DNA of 64,000 bases from Aptenodytes patagonicus (GCF_965638725.1 NC_134949.1:39522151-39586150); one strand, 5' to 3'; counted from the first letter of the stretch, positions 26,201 through 38,679 are shown. Notes: generated by a model from the sequence alone, not told the origin. Numbers and translations are program-made.

Positions 26201-26688
26201 GAATAGAATTGAATCAAGATTCATTCTTTCATCATAAATTCATTAAGATTTCTTGTTATAAAACATTCCATGTAATCAAAGGCTGAATGGAGCTAGGAGA
26301 AGCTCTTGTGAAAGGAGGAGTGCCCCTGAAATAAATGCAAACTACTACATTAACTATGACTATTGAAAAATTGAATCATGTTAGTGAAAGAGGTTAGCAA
26401 AACCAAAGAAATTGTCCATATTTTTGTTTAAAAAAAGGTACAACCAAAAAATGTGTTCCATGGTTACCCTCTATTGGTACACATTGAGTATGTCAAGCAG
26501 TGCTCAAGTCTGGACTATATCTAAAGCAGAAGGAGAAGAGAAATGCAGCAGAAGACCATACTTACAAAGTCAGCTTTCAGTTGGTCTATATCATTTTGAA
26601 GTTGAGCAAGAATTAAGCTATTTCCAAAACGTCCAAAATAAATCATGATGACAGACAGAACAAACAAGCTGTAGGTCTGGCAAGTCAT
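23157..26688 (-). CDS. IFNG: Interferon gamma, complete 4-exon gene
   Basis: This gene encodes the type II interferon, a secreted helical cytokine that acts as a homodimer on IFNGR1/IFNGR2 and activates macrophages through JAK-STAT1. The coding exons are 26566-26688, 24542-24610, 23998-24177 and 23157-23282 (41, 23, 60 and 41 codons plus stop), giving 165 aa; the chicken protein has 164. All three introns (1955, 364 and 715 bp) are GT-AG and phase 0. Residues 1 to about 19 (MTCQTYSLFVLSVIMIYFG) form the signal peptide. N-glycosylation sequons are at Asn42 (NSS) and Asn61 (NWT). The IQRKAVNEL helix and the basic tail KRKRSQSQRR, important for receptor and heparin binding in the family, are present, and the protein ends in the avian Cys-Lys-Cys. 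The frame is intact throughout. IL26 lies upstream in the same orientation, the conserved cluster order. Confidence 0.97.
23283..23997 (-). other. IFNG: IFNG intron 3 with a GC-richer core
   Basis: This is a 715-bp phase-0 intron. The middle, about 23570-23860, is clearly richer in G+C and CpG than the rest of the gene and holds sequence such as ccgggcac, acggccgtg and ggcagcgctgctgg. It could be a regulatory island; no known element was recognised. Confidence 0.8.
23998..24177 (-). CDS. IFNG: IFNG coding exon 3
   Basis: It encodes residues 65-124, starting RNEKRIILSQIVSMYLEML and ending MDLSKLQ. It covers the central helices of the IFN-gamma fold. The acceptor is aacag, with the exon beginning AGAAATG; an acceptor two bases downstream would break the frame. 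The donor reads CAG|gtaagg. Confidence 0.97.
24542..24610 (-). CDS. IFNG: IFNG coding exon 2
   Basis: It encodes residues 42-64, NSSHSDVADGG through KLINWTE, carrying both predicted N-glycosylation sites. The acceptor is ttgcag and the donor GAG|gtgagt. The 69-nt length equals that of other vertebrate IFNG second exons. Confidence 0.97.
24611..26565 (-). other. IFNG: IFNG intron 1
   Basis: This 1955-bp phase-0 intron is AT-rich. It contains a (CTA)n microsatellite near 26055-26073 and a perfect 14-bp inverted repeat at 25612-25650. No repeat family was recognised. In mammals IFNG intron 1 carries NF-kB/STAT-responsive enhancer elements, but I did not identify a counterpart by eye. Confidence 0.85.
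25612..25650. repeat. Perfect 14-bp inverted repeat (hairpin) in IFNG intron 1
   Basis: The arms CTGAAGTATCACAC (25612-25625) and GTGTGATACTTCAG (25637-25650) are exactly complementary and flank an 11-nt spacer, TAGGCTTCTTT. It could fold into a stable hairpin in intronic RNA on either strand. The stem is short for a microRNA precursor, and flanking complementarity stops at once. It may be a remnant of a palindromic mobile element. Confidence 0.9.
26566..26688 (-). CDS. IFNG: IFNG coding exon 1
   Basis: It encodes residues 1-41: the signal peptide and the start of helix A, ending QLQNDIDQLKADF. The ATG at 26688-26686 is the first in-frame start after the TATA box and matches the avian MTCQTY start. 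The donor reads TTT|gtaag. It ends on a codon boundary. Confidence 0.97.
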
Positions 26689-26828
26689 TTTCTTGGTGAT
26701 GGTTCAGTTAAAATGCTCAGATAAGTTCTGGGAGATGTCAGTTCTAAGAGCAGTGAGCTTAAACTTCTAATAGTTAAATCTTCTATTAGAAGAAAGTAGA
26801 CGAATGAACATCATCTGCCTGTCAGTGG

Positions 26829-26836
26829 TATTTATA
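26829..26836 (-). promoter_or_regulatory. IFNG: IFNG TATA box
   Basis: The minus strand reads TATAAATA, 141-148 bp upstream of the start codon. This predicts a transcription start near 26800 and a 5'UTR of about 110 nt, similar in size to other IFNG genes. Confidence 0.8.
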
Positions 26837-26849
26837 CCTGGTCTTGAAT

Positions 26850-27060
26850 TTTTTTATTTCGTCATCACAGGCTATGTATATTTAGACTAGATAGTGTTAG
26901 ATAAGAACCCTTCGTTTTTGGCTAATAAAGGGAATCCCTCGAAAGCATCTTTCTTAAAGCATGGTCCTGGAAAAATTTTCAGTGGTTCATCAATTGGTAA
27001 CATTTACGTGGCAGATTCTGAAATTTCTTTTACACGTGGTTGGGGAAAAGGGGGAAATTA
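26850..27060 (-). promoter_or_regulatory. IFNG: IFNG proximal promoter region
   Basis: About 25 bp upstream of the TATA box is an ATF/CREB/AP-1-like site (minus strand TGATGACG, around 26861-26868), at the spacing of the mammalian proximal activation element. Further upstream are NFAT-like GGAAA cores (about 26967 and 27043-27056, plus strand) and a perfect E-box CACGTG at 27033-27038. The motifs are seen; factor binding is inferred. Confidence 0.5.
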
Positions 27061-28689
27061 TGATAATGATTGAGGAGTATGCATTGTGGCTCAAGCATAT
27101 GCTTACACGCTATCTGAAAAAAATCATATTGTGTGGTTAAAGGGTCAGTGTAACAGTCAACTCATTTCTGGTATTCTTTTAAAGTAACTACTGAGATTGC
27201 CATGGCATTCTTCAGAGTCACTTAGAGATCTAAATGTTCTCCCTACTGCTGTCCTTTTGTGAAACACTATTTGCATTCTTTCCATGGTCTAAAGTGCATT
27301 TCTGCCGCTTTCTCATTCTTCACCTCCAGATTCAAAATAGACTCAGGGAAAATGAGGTTCCAGATGGATGCAATGATGCATCATGTTAAATTCCTCTATG
27401 GTTGTCTACTATCTGCAAGAGCAGAGTGTTTAGTACTCAAGACACTCATTTCTGCTTGGCAATAATTAAAGTTTCCCACCTGCCCATTCTTTTGCACTTA
27501 CGTGTGCAGAATATCAAAATAGAAAGCCATGGATGAAAAAAAGCCCAGCTGAAGAAGACAGACAGGATGGTTTCCAAGTGCATACAGACCCCTGAAACAA
27601 CTGTATTGAGGATAGCTGGGGAAAAGGTTTTTGTATAGGAACTGAACTCTGCTTTGATGGATATCATGGGGAAAGATCTTACTGTGAAGAGTCTTATGAA
27701 GAAATCAGAGTAATTTTAGGCTGTAGTATATGTATGCAGGGTAGGCAGGAGCCTACAAGGGAGAGAAAGAAGGAGAAAGGGAAAAAGAAAAGAGAGAGGA
27801 TCAAGAAGAGGGCACATGTGGACTCAGTTCACACAGACTGCAGCAGAGGATGTCTGTAGCTCATCAGAAACAGACGACAATTAAACTGGCCCCCACAGGT
27901 ATGATTTGAGCTCTCCAGCACAGCCCCAGATGGCTCTTTGGGTGTTCCTTGCAAGAAGCTGGCCCCTTCCCCAGCAGCACCTCCTATTTCAGCAAATGAC
28001 CACTAATGTCATCAAATATTTTTCATCTGCAGCTTGAAAAAGGACCTCCATCTGTGGAATATATCTAGCCTACTACTAGCATGGCAAACAGGGAATTGCG
28101 ATTTCGCAGAGGCAAGAAACAAATTTCATCAGCAATCGCAGGCCCAAAAGCTGCATGCTAAAACTCCTTGGGAACAGCAGCGTAGACAGATGGCACATGT
28201 CTCACAACAGGTGCAGTACTGCACAAAAATTAGGGCTGTAATCTGCTTGGGGTAGTAGCACTATGCAATGTCCATGTTCCTAAGCGCCACATCTACACGT
28301 CTTTTAAATACCTCCAGGGATGGTGACAAAATGAAGGTCCCACCAAGATTCAAAGTGGATTCACAATTCAAAGTGGGCTCACAAATGTCAGCACACTGAA
28401 CAAACCTATTGTTAATGTTGAAACATTTGGATTGCTTTGCAAGGCAAGCACAGTCAAATGGCATGTTGTGGCACAGCTAAATGTAGTTTTATACATACAG
28501 GAAAACCAAGCATATTTTACAAGGTGGGAGATACATGCTGAGGCATGTCGACTGGCCATGAGCCTATGGAGCAATTCTTTGGCAAAGTGTTGGAAGGGAG
28601 ATGTCAAGTGGCAGAAGGAAAATGATTCCTGTTACATATGGCACTTGTTATGCTGTCAGAAACATACAACTGGAAGAGGGACTGGGTCA
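27061..28689. other. IFNG upstream non-coding DNA
   Basis: No exon or clear transposon was recognised. A purine-rich (GA-rich) stretch lies at about 27757-27812. This distal upstream segment may hold IFNG enhancers, but I cannot pick one out by eye. Confidence 0.5.
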
Positions 28690-28860
28690 TCAAGCCCAAT
28701 TTTTGCCATTATAGGTCCTAATTTGACCAGTGCTTTTCTGTTGAATTACTAGAGAATGTGCAAAGAAGAGCTGCAAGTAAGGAGTTTGGGAGAGATTCTT
28801 TACTCAAAGAGCTCAGTCTTCTTAACATGTTGAGGACAAATCACAACACAACCGAACACA
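28690..28860 (+). mobile_element. Old CR1-like fragment
   Basis: The plus strand carries 'actagagaatgtgcaaagaa' followed by 'gagctgcaagtaaggag' and 'aaagagctcagtcttcttaa'. These match the order of blocks in the CR1/L3 region just before the 3' end. It is heavily diverged and short. The family was called from remembered consensus, so subfamily is unknown. Confidence 0.5.
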
Positions 28861-29209
28861 ACTAATTGCTGTAATTATCCAGCCAGGCAGAAGATGTAAT
28901 TCCAGGAGCTGAAAGATTAAGTCAGTAACACTGCCCTCCTCTGCAGAGAACTATTTATCCAGAGTGACTGCGCTGGGTTAGACTGCCTTGTTAAACCTGT
29001 CAGACACACATCTCATCCACAGCAGGCTGTACCTCTCAGTTGACCTCCCTTTGGTCTCCCATTACTACTAAACTTTTAAGAATAACAGGAGGATGAAATA
29101 TGAGAAAGAAAGGATTTTTCCAACTCAACTTTTGTTGATACTGCTTAAGGTTTTGGGGGTTTATATGGCTGATTTTATCACTAGATCTCCTCACCTTTCA
29201 AAGAAGGCC

Positions 29210-29365
29210 ACTGTCAAGCATCCAATTTTGCAGGTAAGAAAATGGAAGCACAGAGCAATGGGATGATTCATGATCATTCAGCATCTAGGAAAGGCAAATC
29301 TAGGAACACAAACAGGGTCTCCCAGTCCCATTGTGGTCCTTTGCCCACTAAGCAGTGCTACGAGT
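29210..29365 (-). mobile_element. MIR-like ancient SINE relic
   Basis: Read on the minus strand, the segment runs from a degraded 'ctgggagaccctg' block through 'attgctctgtgcttcc' to 'attttcttacctgcaaaa'. This is the order of the MIR core and its downstream part (the cctctctgtgcctcagtttcc and catctgtaaaatgg blocks). Such amniote-wide SINE relics are sparse but known in birds. Assignment is by eye. Confidence 0.55.
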
Positions 29366-30678
29366 AAGCGTGCCTCATAAACTGAGGCAAGAAATTAAGC
29401 AAAGAGCAAAGAAGAAGAAAGCCATGACGTCTGGCTCTGTCATGCTATCTTCTGAGTGCAGGTCTGACTTCCAGGTACCCTCCCCTGCCTGTGGAGGCTA
29501 GATTCAGGTCTTCTACTCATCTCCACATTCAAATTCTCACACAAAGGGTTGAATGTTCTGTGGTAAATCATCAGCTGGACAGAAATGTATTCTAATACAG
29601 AAACATAGGATTCCTCTTCCAAATCCTTTACATGTGAATAAATGGTGCCATGTTAATGTTGACATGCTCGTCTCATAATGTTCTCTTCTATTGACACACA
29701 CCATCACCTCTCTCCAAATCATTTTTAAACTAGGAAACAGCCTACAGCAGATGGTCAGAACATGAGGGTCCTTAAGTCCCAGGAGTCCTGCCACCTCCCA
29801 GCCCTGTTCTGCTTCCCATTCTGCCCAAAAGTGATGAAACAGATCACCATTGTCAAGTGTATGTCTTGTTGCCCGAGAACCGTGAACAGTCAGGTTGTGA
29901 GGAAGGCTCAGGTTCAGATGGCTCCTCTGCACTGCCTTTCCTGAGCATCAACATAGTTACAAACAAAATAGGGGGTATCCTGCAAATATCTGCCCTTTAC
30001 TAGACAGAGAAAAGGGCCTAAGAGCATCCAATTTTTTATCCGTGTTCCTTAGTAGATATCTATTGAGTGCATGCTGGAGGGGACTGAACACTCAGTACTA
30101 ACACAAGCTCTTTGCCTGAGCACTAGTCCTGATCTAGCTGAAATAGATGCCAGAATAGTATTGAAAAGTCTTGTGCTGCGCAGAATTGGAGTGGTCCTTC
30201 TGTGTGGCTCCATAGTCACAGCTGGACTGTCATCTGTTCCAAACACAGTAGGAAATGAAACCAAGGCATTTTCTCATTTTGCTGCCTGGAAGTCATCTGA
30301 CTCTTCATGCAAAGCAGAGGTTTCACACCCTTCTGTTCATACAACACCTTACACCAATTACCCAATGATGTCCTTGCAAAGTCATGTCAAATTTCACTGT
30401 GACCACTGATTAAAGGGTTTTCCCTTTCATTTTTTGTTTTACGCGTACTCCTCAGCATGCTGGCTGAGTGGTTAGTAAGGAACTGCCCTTACCAGCCCAG
30501 CAGATCTCTGCCAGACTTTAGTTTCTCTAAAACTCAGTGGCTTCCTCTATTACCACTGCCCAGGGTTGGAAAACCCTCTCTGAGTTGTCATTCTGACCTT
30601 ATATCACACTTCACTTCTTAGCCTTCCTTTCCTATAAAGCAACAGAAATAATTCCTTCGGTTCCCCCTTCACAATGCT

Positions 30679-30706
30679 GGGGGGCGGGGGGGGAGACAGT
30701 AGGGGG
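30679..30706 (+). repeat. G-run cluster
   Basis: Runs of 6, 8 and 5 guanines occur within 28 bp, separated by one C and a short A-containing spacer. Splitting the run of 8 gives four G-tracts, so a G-quadruplex is possible. It lies in intergenic DNA with no gene nearby. Confidence 0.7.
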
Positions 30707-31880
30707 TTTAAGCGATTAAAGTTTGCATACACATTGTACCAGTGCTATGTAATTACTAAATATTGTTACTCATATTACCACTATCTGCAAAGTAGATGTC
30801 TTGATAATCGGGATTCATGACTTTGCAGCTGACCCTTACGAACACACTGTAAGACTAACATTTTTCCCTACCACAAAAAAACCCCACCGCTCTCCTACAG
30901 ATACGGATATGTTTCATCGGTGCTACACATCATGGAGGATGTAGCTGTCTACTCCTTGTGACCACCGGATCTCTGTGATTTGGAGGATGTTTCCAATGAT
31001 CATTAGGGATACTGTTGGCATAAAACAGCTACTTTGTTTTATAAGAAAAAAATTTGGAGGCAGGGGGAAGTTCTGAAATTCTCAAAACAAACTGTTTTGA
31101 TGTTTTTCTAAACAACATACTCTATCCTGCCCACTCCAAGCACTTTTTGGAAATGCTATTGTTTGAGAGAACTGGAAAGCCAGTTTGTACCATCTGAAGT
31201 ATGACACAAGGAAGACCCTTTGGTCTCCATTACATACTCCTGTCTGCACGCAATTGGCAATGGGAAAATGTATATTATTGATCCCTCTTTCCACTCACAA
31301 AATTCTCACACACATTAGCTGCTGAGTCTTCCAAAGGAAGGGAAGGAAGAGGAAACTAACACCCGGTGGTGTTAGACATCTAGAGAGACAGATGTCCAGC
31401 TAGATAATGAGCTGATGGGTACAACTTTAAGTGATTAGAGTGTAAGCTCAAAATTATTAAAATCATGGTACCTTGACTGACATAAGGCATCTGTTTCATA
31501 CTTCCCTTCACAATTTCAATTTGGTAACCCCATGCGGGATGGAAAAAAGTTTATAGGTTGGGAAAACCTTTCTCCATAAAATACTAATAATTACTTTCTG
31601 AATTAGTAAGAGGAAATAACTGCCCCCTCATGGTCTGAGTACTCATCCATCCTGTAAGTAAGGGTTCAAGCTTTTGCCTTGCCCAGGAAGAAAAGGATAG
31701 CTGTGAATAGCTGTTCTGGGCTGGCCTTTCTCACACACTGTTGTGGACTTTTTGGCCACTCCTAACTGTATGACTATCAGCTCTGTATTGTCTAGAGACT
31801 CCAGTAATAGCATAATGTGAATATTCAGGACTCGTGTATGGAGATGATAACAAATATTTTTCTCATAACATCTATCCCCC

Positions 31881-31967
31881 TTAACAGCAGTTAATGTCCC
31901 TGCTTATAAAAATGAGCATAACCCCATTAACAGCAGTTAATGTCCCTGCTTATAAAAATGAGCATAA
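31881..31967 (+). repeat. Near-perfect 46-bp tandem duplication
   Basis: A 41-bp block starting 'ttaacagcagttaatgtccc' occurs at 31881-31921 and again, identical, at 31927-31967. The offset is 46 bp. The identity indicates a recent local duplication. No function is apparent. Confidence 0.95.
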
Positions 31968-34900
31968 TGGTGTCTCCCTTCCCTTTCCTTGAAAGACTGT
32001 TGAACTGATGTGTATGAGGAATTCTGAGACTGGACAGAGGGACCTATAACATACGTTTTCTCATTGCTGATTGTGCATGGACAGCAATATGTAATGGAGA
32101 CCAAGGGGTCCTCCTTGTTTCTTGTGCCATATTTCAGTTTGGTACAAACTGGTTTTTCAGCTCTCCAAAAAACACAGTCTGCATGTATGAACGATTAAGA
32201 AGCTGTGAGTTACCAGTGGGAGGTAACCATGAGAAAGGGAGATGCAATCCTAAAATGCTATTTTTCTTGTAGTGAAGTATGGAAAACTATGATAGCATTG
32301 TAGAAGACGGTAATGGAAAAACACGGTGTGTGTTTTTACTCTACGCTTCTACAGTTTGGAGTCTTTTCACATATCCAACTCTGGATTAAAATCTATTACC
32401 CATAAAATAGAAGAAGATTGCAAATCTTATTCAATTTTAGTTTAAGTCCGTATCAATGGAAAAGCAGCACAACTGTTGGCACAACAGCAGCCCAAAGTAT
32501 GGCTAGCGTTGCATAAAATACCTCCTGTGCTACAACCGCAGAGTGTCTATGGGTTTTTCCACATAAAACCTTTCATTTTCACCAGTTCTTCTTCATTCTT
32601 CCAAGAAGAATAAAACACTTACTCTTGAAAGTTTTCTGTTTTCAGCACCATAATATCCTTTGGAGGTACTGCCAGTTCTGAGCATTATATCATGTTTCCT
32701 TTTTAAAGCCCCAGCTTCTTGTCTTATGTGATTTCATGAATCTCAGGGTTTATTTCAGAGTTTTGGGGTTGGGATTTTTTTCTAATCACTGTTTAATCAT
32801 CATGGTTGCAGGGAAAAGATTGAAAACAGGAACTTCTAAAAGCATAATAAGGCAAATAGAAAAAATTACAATTTAAACGTAATTGTTTCAAGGTTCTTCC
32901 TAAAGACTTTTGAACTACTTCCGCCTAGGCTTTGTAGGCACCAGCGGCACCTACAACATTCATACTGTTGATTTTTAACGTTAACCAGGCAATGTTATCA
33001 ATCCAATGCTATCAGTACAACATACTGAATTCAGATAAGGCACTTCACGCCTTGGTGGGTGTAAAGTCTTCTACAAAATAAAGATATATTTTATTAAAAT
33101 AGTTCTCCCCAAAGTGATCTTCCAAGGTTTTCTAATTCTTCCCTAATAGCCCTGCTATTCATAAGGCCAGCACGCTAGTATTTCCATAACCTTTTTCACA
33201 AATATTTCCATTAGTTTTAAAGTAACATTTTAATTCACTTTAAGAGAAATAATTCATTAAGAAAACAATTACACTGTAATTTGGCCTGTGTTCTGTGGTT
33301 CTGACTTTCTGCTGTTTCCTGTGAATATATATGTGTATTTCTACCTTTGCTGTACATTAATAGATAGAAAAAAATCACATGTTTTGCTCACAGTGTCTTT
33401 CCCCAATTCCCAGTAAATAAGAGCATGTTTTCCTCTATATAACTCTCCATCCAGAGAGACCTCTGGTATTTTCACAGTCTGCTATTCAGTTTTGTTTTCA
33501 TAGGACAAGATCCACCTTCAAAAGAAGCCAAAAAGCCATCTGAACTTCTGCATCCACGTATCTGTGATAATACCTCACGGCGCCTTTTCAAAAGGACCGT
33601 GTTATTTTTAAAGAGAGAAGACCAAGGGATGCTAGTCTTGGATCAGCTGTCAGTTTCAGTTTGTGCTGAGTGAATCCAGTCAGGGGACTCCATTGACCTC
33701 GTCACAGACCAGCTTGCAACCTCCCGAAATAGCAGGGACTCTGCTGAAAATTTGTTGCAGATTGGTAACATTGGAAATCACAGCTCTCCGATCAACATAA
33801 TACTTTCCATACATTCTCAATACTATATCCAAATGGTACTTTTCAGACTTTCAACCTGTCGGTGAGCCAGCCCCACTCATCTTCCTCCCATTATGTTTAC
33901 CAAATTTTCTCCGCGTGTTGGGGTTTGTGATTCATTCCTTCTCCTTGTGTTGATTTTCTGCATTGTGGGCTTTTATTTGCGTTGGAGTTTTTTGGTCTAG
34001 TTCTTAGCAAGGAATTCAGGTGCCATTCAAGTTTTCGTTGTACAGTCGCATTTGTTTTCACAGTTTAAGTACCTTTATCGTACAGACACATTTATTGTTA
34101 GAAATTAATGTTTACGTTTAAGTTTGGAGGAAAACACTAGTGAAAGAAATCCTGTAATGCTTTAATTTCTTATTGAATATTCTAAATTGAAATGTGAGCA
34201 TTTTGGGGGAAGGTCTGGTCACTTTCACGTTATCCCTTACACAATTTATAATAGTTAAATATCATGTATGTACGTGCAAACACAAGTGTGTAGGTGTGGG
34301 CATCTGTTGGAGGCTAACTCAATGATCTATTTCAAGCATCAGTAAGAAAATATCCATGAAATGTTTCAAATCAGCCTACAGAGTGGGCATTTTTTGTCAT
34401 AACCATTTGGAAACATCCACAGGAGGTTTCCTAGCAGAAATCTGCTGCGTGATGCAATCCTTTCTTCTAAAACAATCCAGGAGACAGTTTGGTGGGGGTT
34501 CCCCTTGCCCACCATTCTCTTCAGTGCCATTCATAATTGTGTGACTAAGCAAGCCAGTCATCTTTACTCACAGAAAAAAGCAAAGCAGTATGCAGATTTG
34601 GTCCTACCTGTTTCTGTCCAGAACACTTATGATCACACCAGAAAGTCAGGCGTACAAGCAATCCATCCACAGATGACATTTTACTTAGAACTGGACTTCT
34701 TGAGATCAATTTGCTTGCAAAGACTTTCCAGTTAGATTCAGAATTTAAAGTGAAAGGAGAAATATGTAAGACCTTTGCTTTTCAGTAGTTAAGAAACAAA
34801 GAAGTGCTTCACACCCTAAGTACATTTCCTCTTCATCTCCACAGGAAATAAGGCTGCTTATAGAAGAGTTACTGTGGGTCGAGTGTAGATGCGCTTTATT

Positions 34901-37499
34901 TTAAAGTCACATATCTTCTTTTTTCAAAGGCCTGGACTAACAACTATAAAGTGCTCTGAATGGACACCCTCTAGTCCACTTTAGGCAATGTAAAGATTTA
35001 ATTAGCTAGTAATAAATACTTAAAAGACCAAGAAATGAGAGAACTACGTTTCTGTTGCTTTTTTGAAGAGACTAATGAGTCTCTGCCCCCAAAACTCAAA
35101 TAAAGCAAGTTTCTAAAAAGACAATAAAACAAACAGATGTTGGAGAAGAACAAAATACAATCTCAAGTAGCATACTTTAAAGTAATAAAAATGTAAGTAC
35201 CATGGCAGGTTGGGTTGCTAATCTTTTTTCCTAAGGAAACAAAACCTATGCAGTTTCTGTAGCTGTCAGTTCCTTCCTCGTCAGTAACTTTTGAACAGTC
35301 AGCAATTTGATCCAAATTTGAGAGACTCAAAAGTCTCACAGCTAATTTAGCCCCTGCTAATTTCATTAAAATTCACAGCTAAGCAACAGCAAGGTTGTTC
35401 TACTAATCATGGACCACATGTTGATACTTTAAAGTGACTATATGAGTTAATTACTGTAAAGAGGGGAATAGCTTTCCTAACACAGCTATTTGATTGTTGT
35501 GAAAGCATGTTCATTCCATCAATTACTCACGAGTTAGTTAATATCTAGGAAAGTCTATATGACAGTTATGAAGAACTTCCAAAACTTATGAAAAAGAGTT
35601 ATGAAAGGAACCTTACCCTCCTGTTTAAACTAATCTTATTGTTTCATATTAATGTGTATAGGGCTCTGGACTCTTACTTCATCCTTTTTTTCAATACCTC
35701 TGGCTTGCCACATCAGCCTATTCTGTGCATATCTGTGCAGCAAAATTGAAGGAGAAACTGTAGCATGTGCTACCATAGCTAGGGTTGTTTTATTTTAATC
35801 TAGCTAGTGTGGATATCAGTAGCAAAGAAGCTATGATACACCAGGTTTTGGCTGTGGTGTGCTATCTCTATCTCCACGTACACAGGCAAAGTACAACAGT
35901 CCTTTCAAAGCTTTGCAAAAGCAGATATACAAGTTGAATTTCAATTGGAAAGGGCTCAGAGTTCAGGCACACTGACTCTGGTTTCCATCAGCATGCTTGA
36001 AATGCTCTCCCCTTTCCATAAGAGATTTTTCTTTGGAAAACCAGCAATTCTAGTTCGATAGTTCCTAAAAAAACACCCAAAGAAATTTTAGATTAGCTAA
36101 TAATTTTTTTCCCTCTCATGTAAAGTAAAATGGCTTATCAGTGAGATCTTCTACATTAGTGTGCCATTTGTTCTACGGATGGGAATTTAAAACCAGTCTC
36201 CTGATCATCCCCACTCACCGTACTTTGAGTTGCATTTGGGAGCACTCTTGGAGCCTGCAAAATGAGTTCCTTTCAGATAAAATAAAACTGGAAGATGTTT
36301 TCAGAAACTCACTTGATGTTCTCCAATTGTTAACAGGAGCTCAGGCCACAGGACCAGACTAGAGCTAGTTCAAAATAAACTCAAAACAAACGCAGTGTGG
36401 AAGTTGGATCCTCAATGCCAGGTTTTTTAACTTACAGATCTGCTCCTATAGCATTGCTCCTTTTGCTAATGAAGACATAAGATGTCTTGCAATAATTTCT
36501 GATATCCTATTTGAAATGCTCAAGCACGAAAGTTGAATGGTCTAAGCAATGGGAAGCGGGAAATTAAAATGTTGCTTGTATTAGACCCTGAACCAGAATA
36601 ATCAGGCACAAGTAGACAGATAGGTGTACAGAAATAAATATTTGTGAAAGAAGCAATTAAATATTTAAAAGTAGTCATGAATCTTCTCATACCTGGGTAC
36701 ACATGGAAACCTATTAAAAAAACCTATAATTTCTGGCATTGCATCTTGAATTACACTCAAAAGAGGCTGTGGTGGGATGCATCAGTTCCTCCTCTGCTTC
36801 CAAGGAAGTCTTTGCAGGGACCGTATGTCAAGGAGTCAGCGATAATGAAGTGTTGATCAGCTGAAGAAGGAATGGATTCACGTTGGTTTTCTAGTCGCCT
36901 CGAATCACAAGGTTATGCTTTGTTGATATTCACAGGCTTAGGAAGTCTGTAGGTCTTAGAGTAACTCCAGAAGTGCTGCAGAAATAACAAAAATGAAATA
37001 GTGAAGTAGCAGACATGCCTAGAGCACAGACAACAAAGTTTAGGAAAAGGAGAAGTAAAAGCAAGGCTGATGAAGAAATTTTGTGTGTCACAGAAGGAAC
37101 CAATAGTCAACTGAAGGAATATCTTGGAGAAAACAGAACGGGCTGGGTAAAATATCATAGTAAAACACATTCCTCTGGAGTCATGTAAGGTGTCCGCTAT
37201 CCAATCCCCTGGTTGGATAAAGACAGAATATAATAAAATACAGCATGACTGAGAAGGTAAGTGCTACTGGGAAAGGTATCATTATGGTAGATGTTAATTC
37301 TCTGAATAAGGCTGGATGTTGTTACATGAGTTGTAACTTTTCAGTTAAACAATGATATTTTCATTTCAAAAAGAAACATTTTGAGAAGTTAAAGGAACTA
37401 ATCAGTGGGTCTGAAGGTAAAGGTAAACATGAAGCCAGACTGGAGTTTCTGCAAGTCAGAAGTGCAAAATTCTTTAGAATTTAGAATTTCTTCTTAGTA

Positions 37500-38165
37500 A
37501 AGAAGAAAAATATGACAGACAGGAGCGTAGGTCTGCTGAAGAGGACCTGGAAGTGCTGGTGGACAGCTGAACGTAAGTGCATTTCATCTTTGCAGCAGCA
37601 AAGGCAAACGGTATCCTGGGCTGTATCAGCAAAACTACAGCCAGCAGGTCACAGAATGTTCTCTCTCCCATTCTGCTTGGCACTTGTCAGGCCACAGCCA
37701 GTATAGTGCATCCAGCTTTGGTCCCCCCAGCTCAAGAGAGACACTGAAAAATAGGAGAAGGTTTGTACAATGGCCTTCAATGTGTGATTGGAGGGTTGGA
37801 GTCTTCTACTTATGAACAAAGACTGAAGGAATTGAGTTTGTCCAGCCACAAGATGAGGAGGTTCGGGGCTATCTAACCACAATCTTCCACTACCCAAAAG
37901 GTAGTTACAGAGAAGATGGAGGTACTCTTTTCACACAGATGCATGATGACAGGACAAGGTGCATCAGGGGGATCTTCAGCATGAGAAAAATTAAACATCA
38001 GAGTAGGTTGCCCAAAGAAGTGGTGGAACCTACCTTCAAGTATTCAACACTGTGCTTGACAGGGCCCTAGATAACTTAACCCAAGGCCCCACTTACAGCA
38101 GAAGGTTGGACCAGGTATCTCCAAGTGTCCCTTTCAACCTGGTCTTTTCTATGATACTATTCTGA
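37500..38165 (+). mobile_element. CR1 LINE 3' fragment
   Basis: The plus strand carries classical CR1 ORF2 3' blocks: a 'ggaagtgctggtggacagctg' type block, 'cagtatagtgcatccagctt', 'caagatgaggaggttcgggg', and the closing 'ggttggaccaggtatctcca' and 'tctatgatactattctgatg' end. Frame breaks make it non-functional. CR1 copies are normally 5'-truncated, which fits the missing upstream part. Confidence 0.88.
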
Positions 38166-38679
38166 TGAAAGCAGCCAACCCAACGACCTCCTCAAGAATA
38201 GCAGGAATACAGCAGAGCCCTGAGGGACAGAAAGAAGGACTGATCAGCAGTGATAACTGCATCTTGGATGTCAAAAAGGGGTGCGAAAGAACTTCCTGAA
38301 TTCACATCAAATCGGTCCACGTAAAAACAGAAGTAGAAAAACAGCAAATCATGCCATCCCCATGTAAACAACAGGAGCATAAGGAAAGAAGTGAGGTTGG
38401 TACAGGTTAAGACTGGACTGGATGACTGTGTACATTGTAGCCCAAAAATTAAATAGACAATTCATCTCAATTTTTAATATGGACAGGGACATTAAGAAGC
38501 ATTAGTGAATGTAGTAGGTGAGCAAGATCATTTTGAGAGTTGCTGACACAGAACACGGAAGCAAAGTCAAGATGACTTATAGCAACAGGAATGAAAACAA
38601 TCTCCTCTAAGACAAAAGCAGAAGCAAGAAGGTAGAGGTAAAGGTTCTCTCATCAAGGAAACAAGCCGAACAAATGGGC

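Larger units (their letters stand above)
29366..37499. other. IFNG-IL26 spacer, left part
   Basis: No coding exon, RNA gene or well-kept transposon was recognised apart from the G-run and tandem duplication listed separately. Open frames are short and scattered. The interval is where distal regulatory elements of the IFNG-IL26 cluster would be expected, but none can be assigned from motifs alone. Confidence 0.5.
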
